NCBI GenBank assembly: GCA_023462275.1
Contig: JAEWYD010000360.1
Location: 1-5,888 of the forward strand
Direction: 5' to 3'
Source: Actinomycetes bacterium
GTDB lineage: Bacteria > Actinomycetota > Actinomycetes > Actinomycetales > Cellulomonadaceae
DNA length: 5,888 nucleotides
In this document: positions 5,341 through 5,888 of the stretch, one piece after another
Layout: the number at the start of each line of letters is the position of its first letter
Numbering within the stretch: position 1 is the first letter of the stretch
Notes under the pieces: model-generated
What the model saw: only the letters and a program-made list of their open reading frames with translations
The model's database searches: none
What the model was told of the DNA's origin: nothing
Program-made: the position numbers and the translations under genes

Positions 5341-5888
5341 ATGGAGATCCTCCGAGGCCGTGCCGTCCTGCCCGCCGGAGTCGTCGAGGACGCCCTGCTG
5401 GCGATCGACGGTGCCGCGCTCGTGTGGGTCGGCGCCGCGGCGCACGCCACCGGCGACCTCCGCCGCGCCGCCACCCCCGTCGCCGGCGCGACGATCCTGC
5501 CCGGCCTCGTCGACGTGCACTGCCACGGCGGCGGGGGCGCCAGCTTCCCCGACGCGACCGACGCGACCGCGGCCACCCCCGCGGTGCTCGAGCACCTGCG
5601 CCACGGCACGACGTCGCTCGTCGCCTCCCTCGTCACCGCGCCCGAAGAGACGCTGCTCGCCCGCGTCGCCGTGCTGGCCGAGCTCGCCGACGCGGCCCCC
5701 ACCGACCCCGGGCAGATCGCCGGCATCCACCTCGAGGGCCCCTACCTCTCCCCCGCCCGCTGCGGGGCGCAGGACCCGACGCACATGACCGCCGGCAGCG
5801 CGGCCGCCGTCGCGCGCATCGCGACGGCCGCGCGCGGCCACCTCGCGACGATGACCGTCGCACCGGAGGCACCGGGCGTGCGCGGACC
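5341..5888 (+). CDS. nagA: N-acetylglucosamine-6-phosphate deacetylase (partial, N-terminal 182 residues)
   Basis: Amidohydrolase that removes acetate from GlcNAc-6-phosphate to give glucosamine-6-phosphate, the committed cytoplasmic step of amino-sugar use and peptidoglycan recycling. The N-terminal beta-sandwich strand block is residues 1-50, followed by PGLVDVHCHGGGG (54-66) with the HxH metal pair H60/H62. HGTTS is at 88-92, and GIHLEGPYLSP (128-138) carries the metal-binding Glu E132. The loop ARCGAQDPTHM follows at 139-149. The family is usually about 380-400 residues, so a little under half is present and the reading frame is open at the right edge. ATG 5341 is chosen because the protein then begins MEILRGRAVLP, as in homologues. 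An in-frame ATG at 5329 is possible; neither has a clear ribosome site. It is transcribed away from the regulator and transporter operon, and this gene gives the locus its amino-sugar assignment. Confidence 0.93.
   Translation, partial: MEILRGRAVLPAGVVEDALLAIDGAALVWVGAAAHATGDLRRAATPVAGATILPGLVDVHCHGGGGASFPDATDATAATPAVLEHLRHGTTSLVASLVTAPEETLLARVAVLAELADAAPTDPGQIAGIHLEGPYLSPARCGAQDPTHMTAGSAAAVARIATAARGHLATMTVAPEAPGVRG

Noticed and set aside
5551..5570. Short direct repeat gacgcgacc in tandem within nagA
   Set aside because: Two copies encode DAT-DAT in an ordinary surface loop; there are too few copies to be a meaningful repeat.
5288..5788. 166-codon plus-strand frame across the nagA start
   Set aside because: It is out of frame with nagA, whose HxH and HLEGP motifs are clear; the product is Pro/Ser/Arg-rich.

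Overview
This GC-rich window, with nearly every third codon position G or C, looks like an actinobacterial chromosome. The permease, binding-protein and ROK-protein styles, and the absence of a transporter ATPase, fit a Micrococcales-type soil actinobacterium (for example a Cellulomonas relative). The genus is inference. No mobile element, tRNA, rRNA or CRISPR array is visible.

Layout: five genes run leftwards on the minus strand. In order of transcription they are a ROK-family transcriptional regulator (5285 to 4140), an ABC-transporter lipoprotein sugar-binding protein (4055 to 2724), two CUT1-type permeases (2587 to 1643 and 1646 to 744), and a ROK-family sugar kinase that leaves the window at base 1. 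The last three overlap start-to-stop and are surely co-translated. Divergently, on the plus strand from 5341, lies the N-terminal third to half of N-acetylglucosamine-6-phosphate deacetylase (nagA), which runs off the right edge. A short AT-rich regulatory island (5286-5340) separates the regulator from nagA.

How the genes work together (inference from families and context): the binding protein and permeases import an amino sugar or its oligomer (N-acetylglucosamine or chitobiose-type), powered by an ATPase encoded elsewhere, probably an MsiK-like shared one. The ROK kinase phosphorylates the sugar in the cytoplasm, and NagA deacetylates GlcNAc-6-phosphate for entry into glycolysis or cell-wall synthesis. 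The ROK regulator probably controls both arms from the shared intergenic region, where a candidate palindromic operator overlaps a candidate promoter. Only nagA points directly to amino sugars; the transporter and kinase substrates are not proven by sequence.

The non-coding DNA is more structured than usual. There is a 16-bp perfect inverted repeat between regulator and binding-protein genes. Two tandem hairpins, a 16-bp perfect palindrome and a G-quadruplex-type G-run lie between the binding-protein gene and the first permease. These probably set unequal expression within one operon. I see no wholly new system; this is a recognisable sugar-uptake locus with a few regulatory details worth checking.
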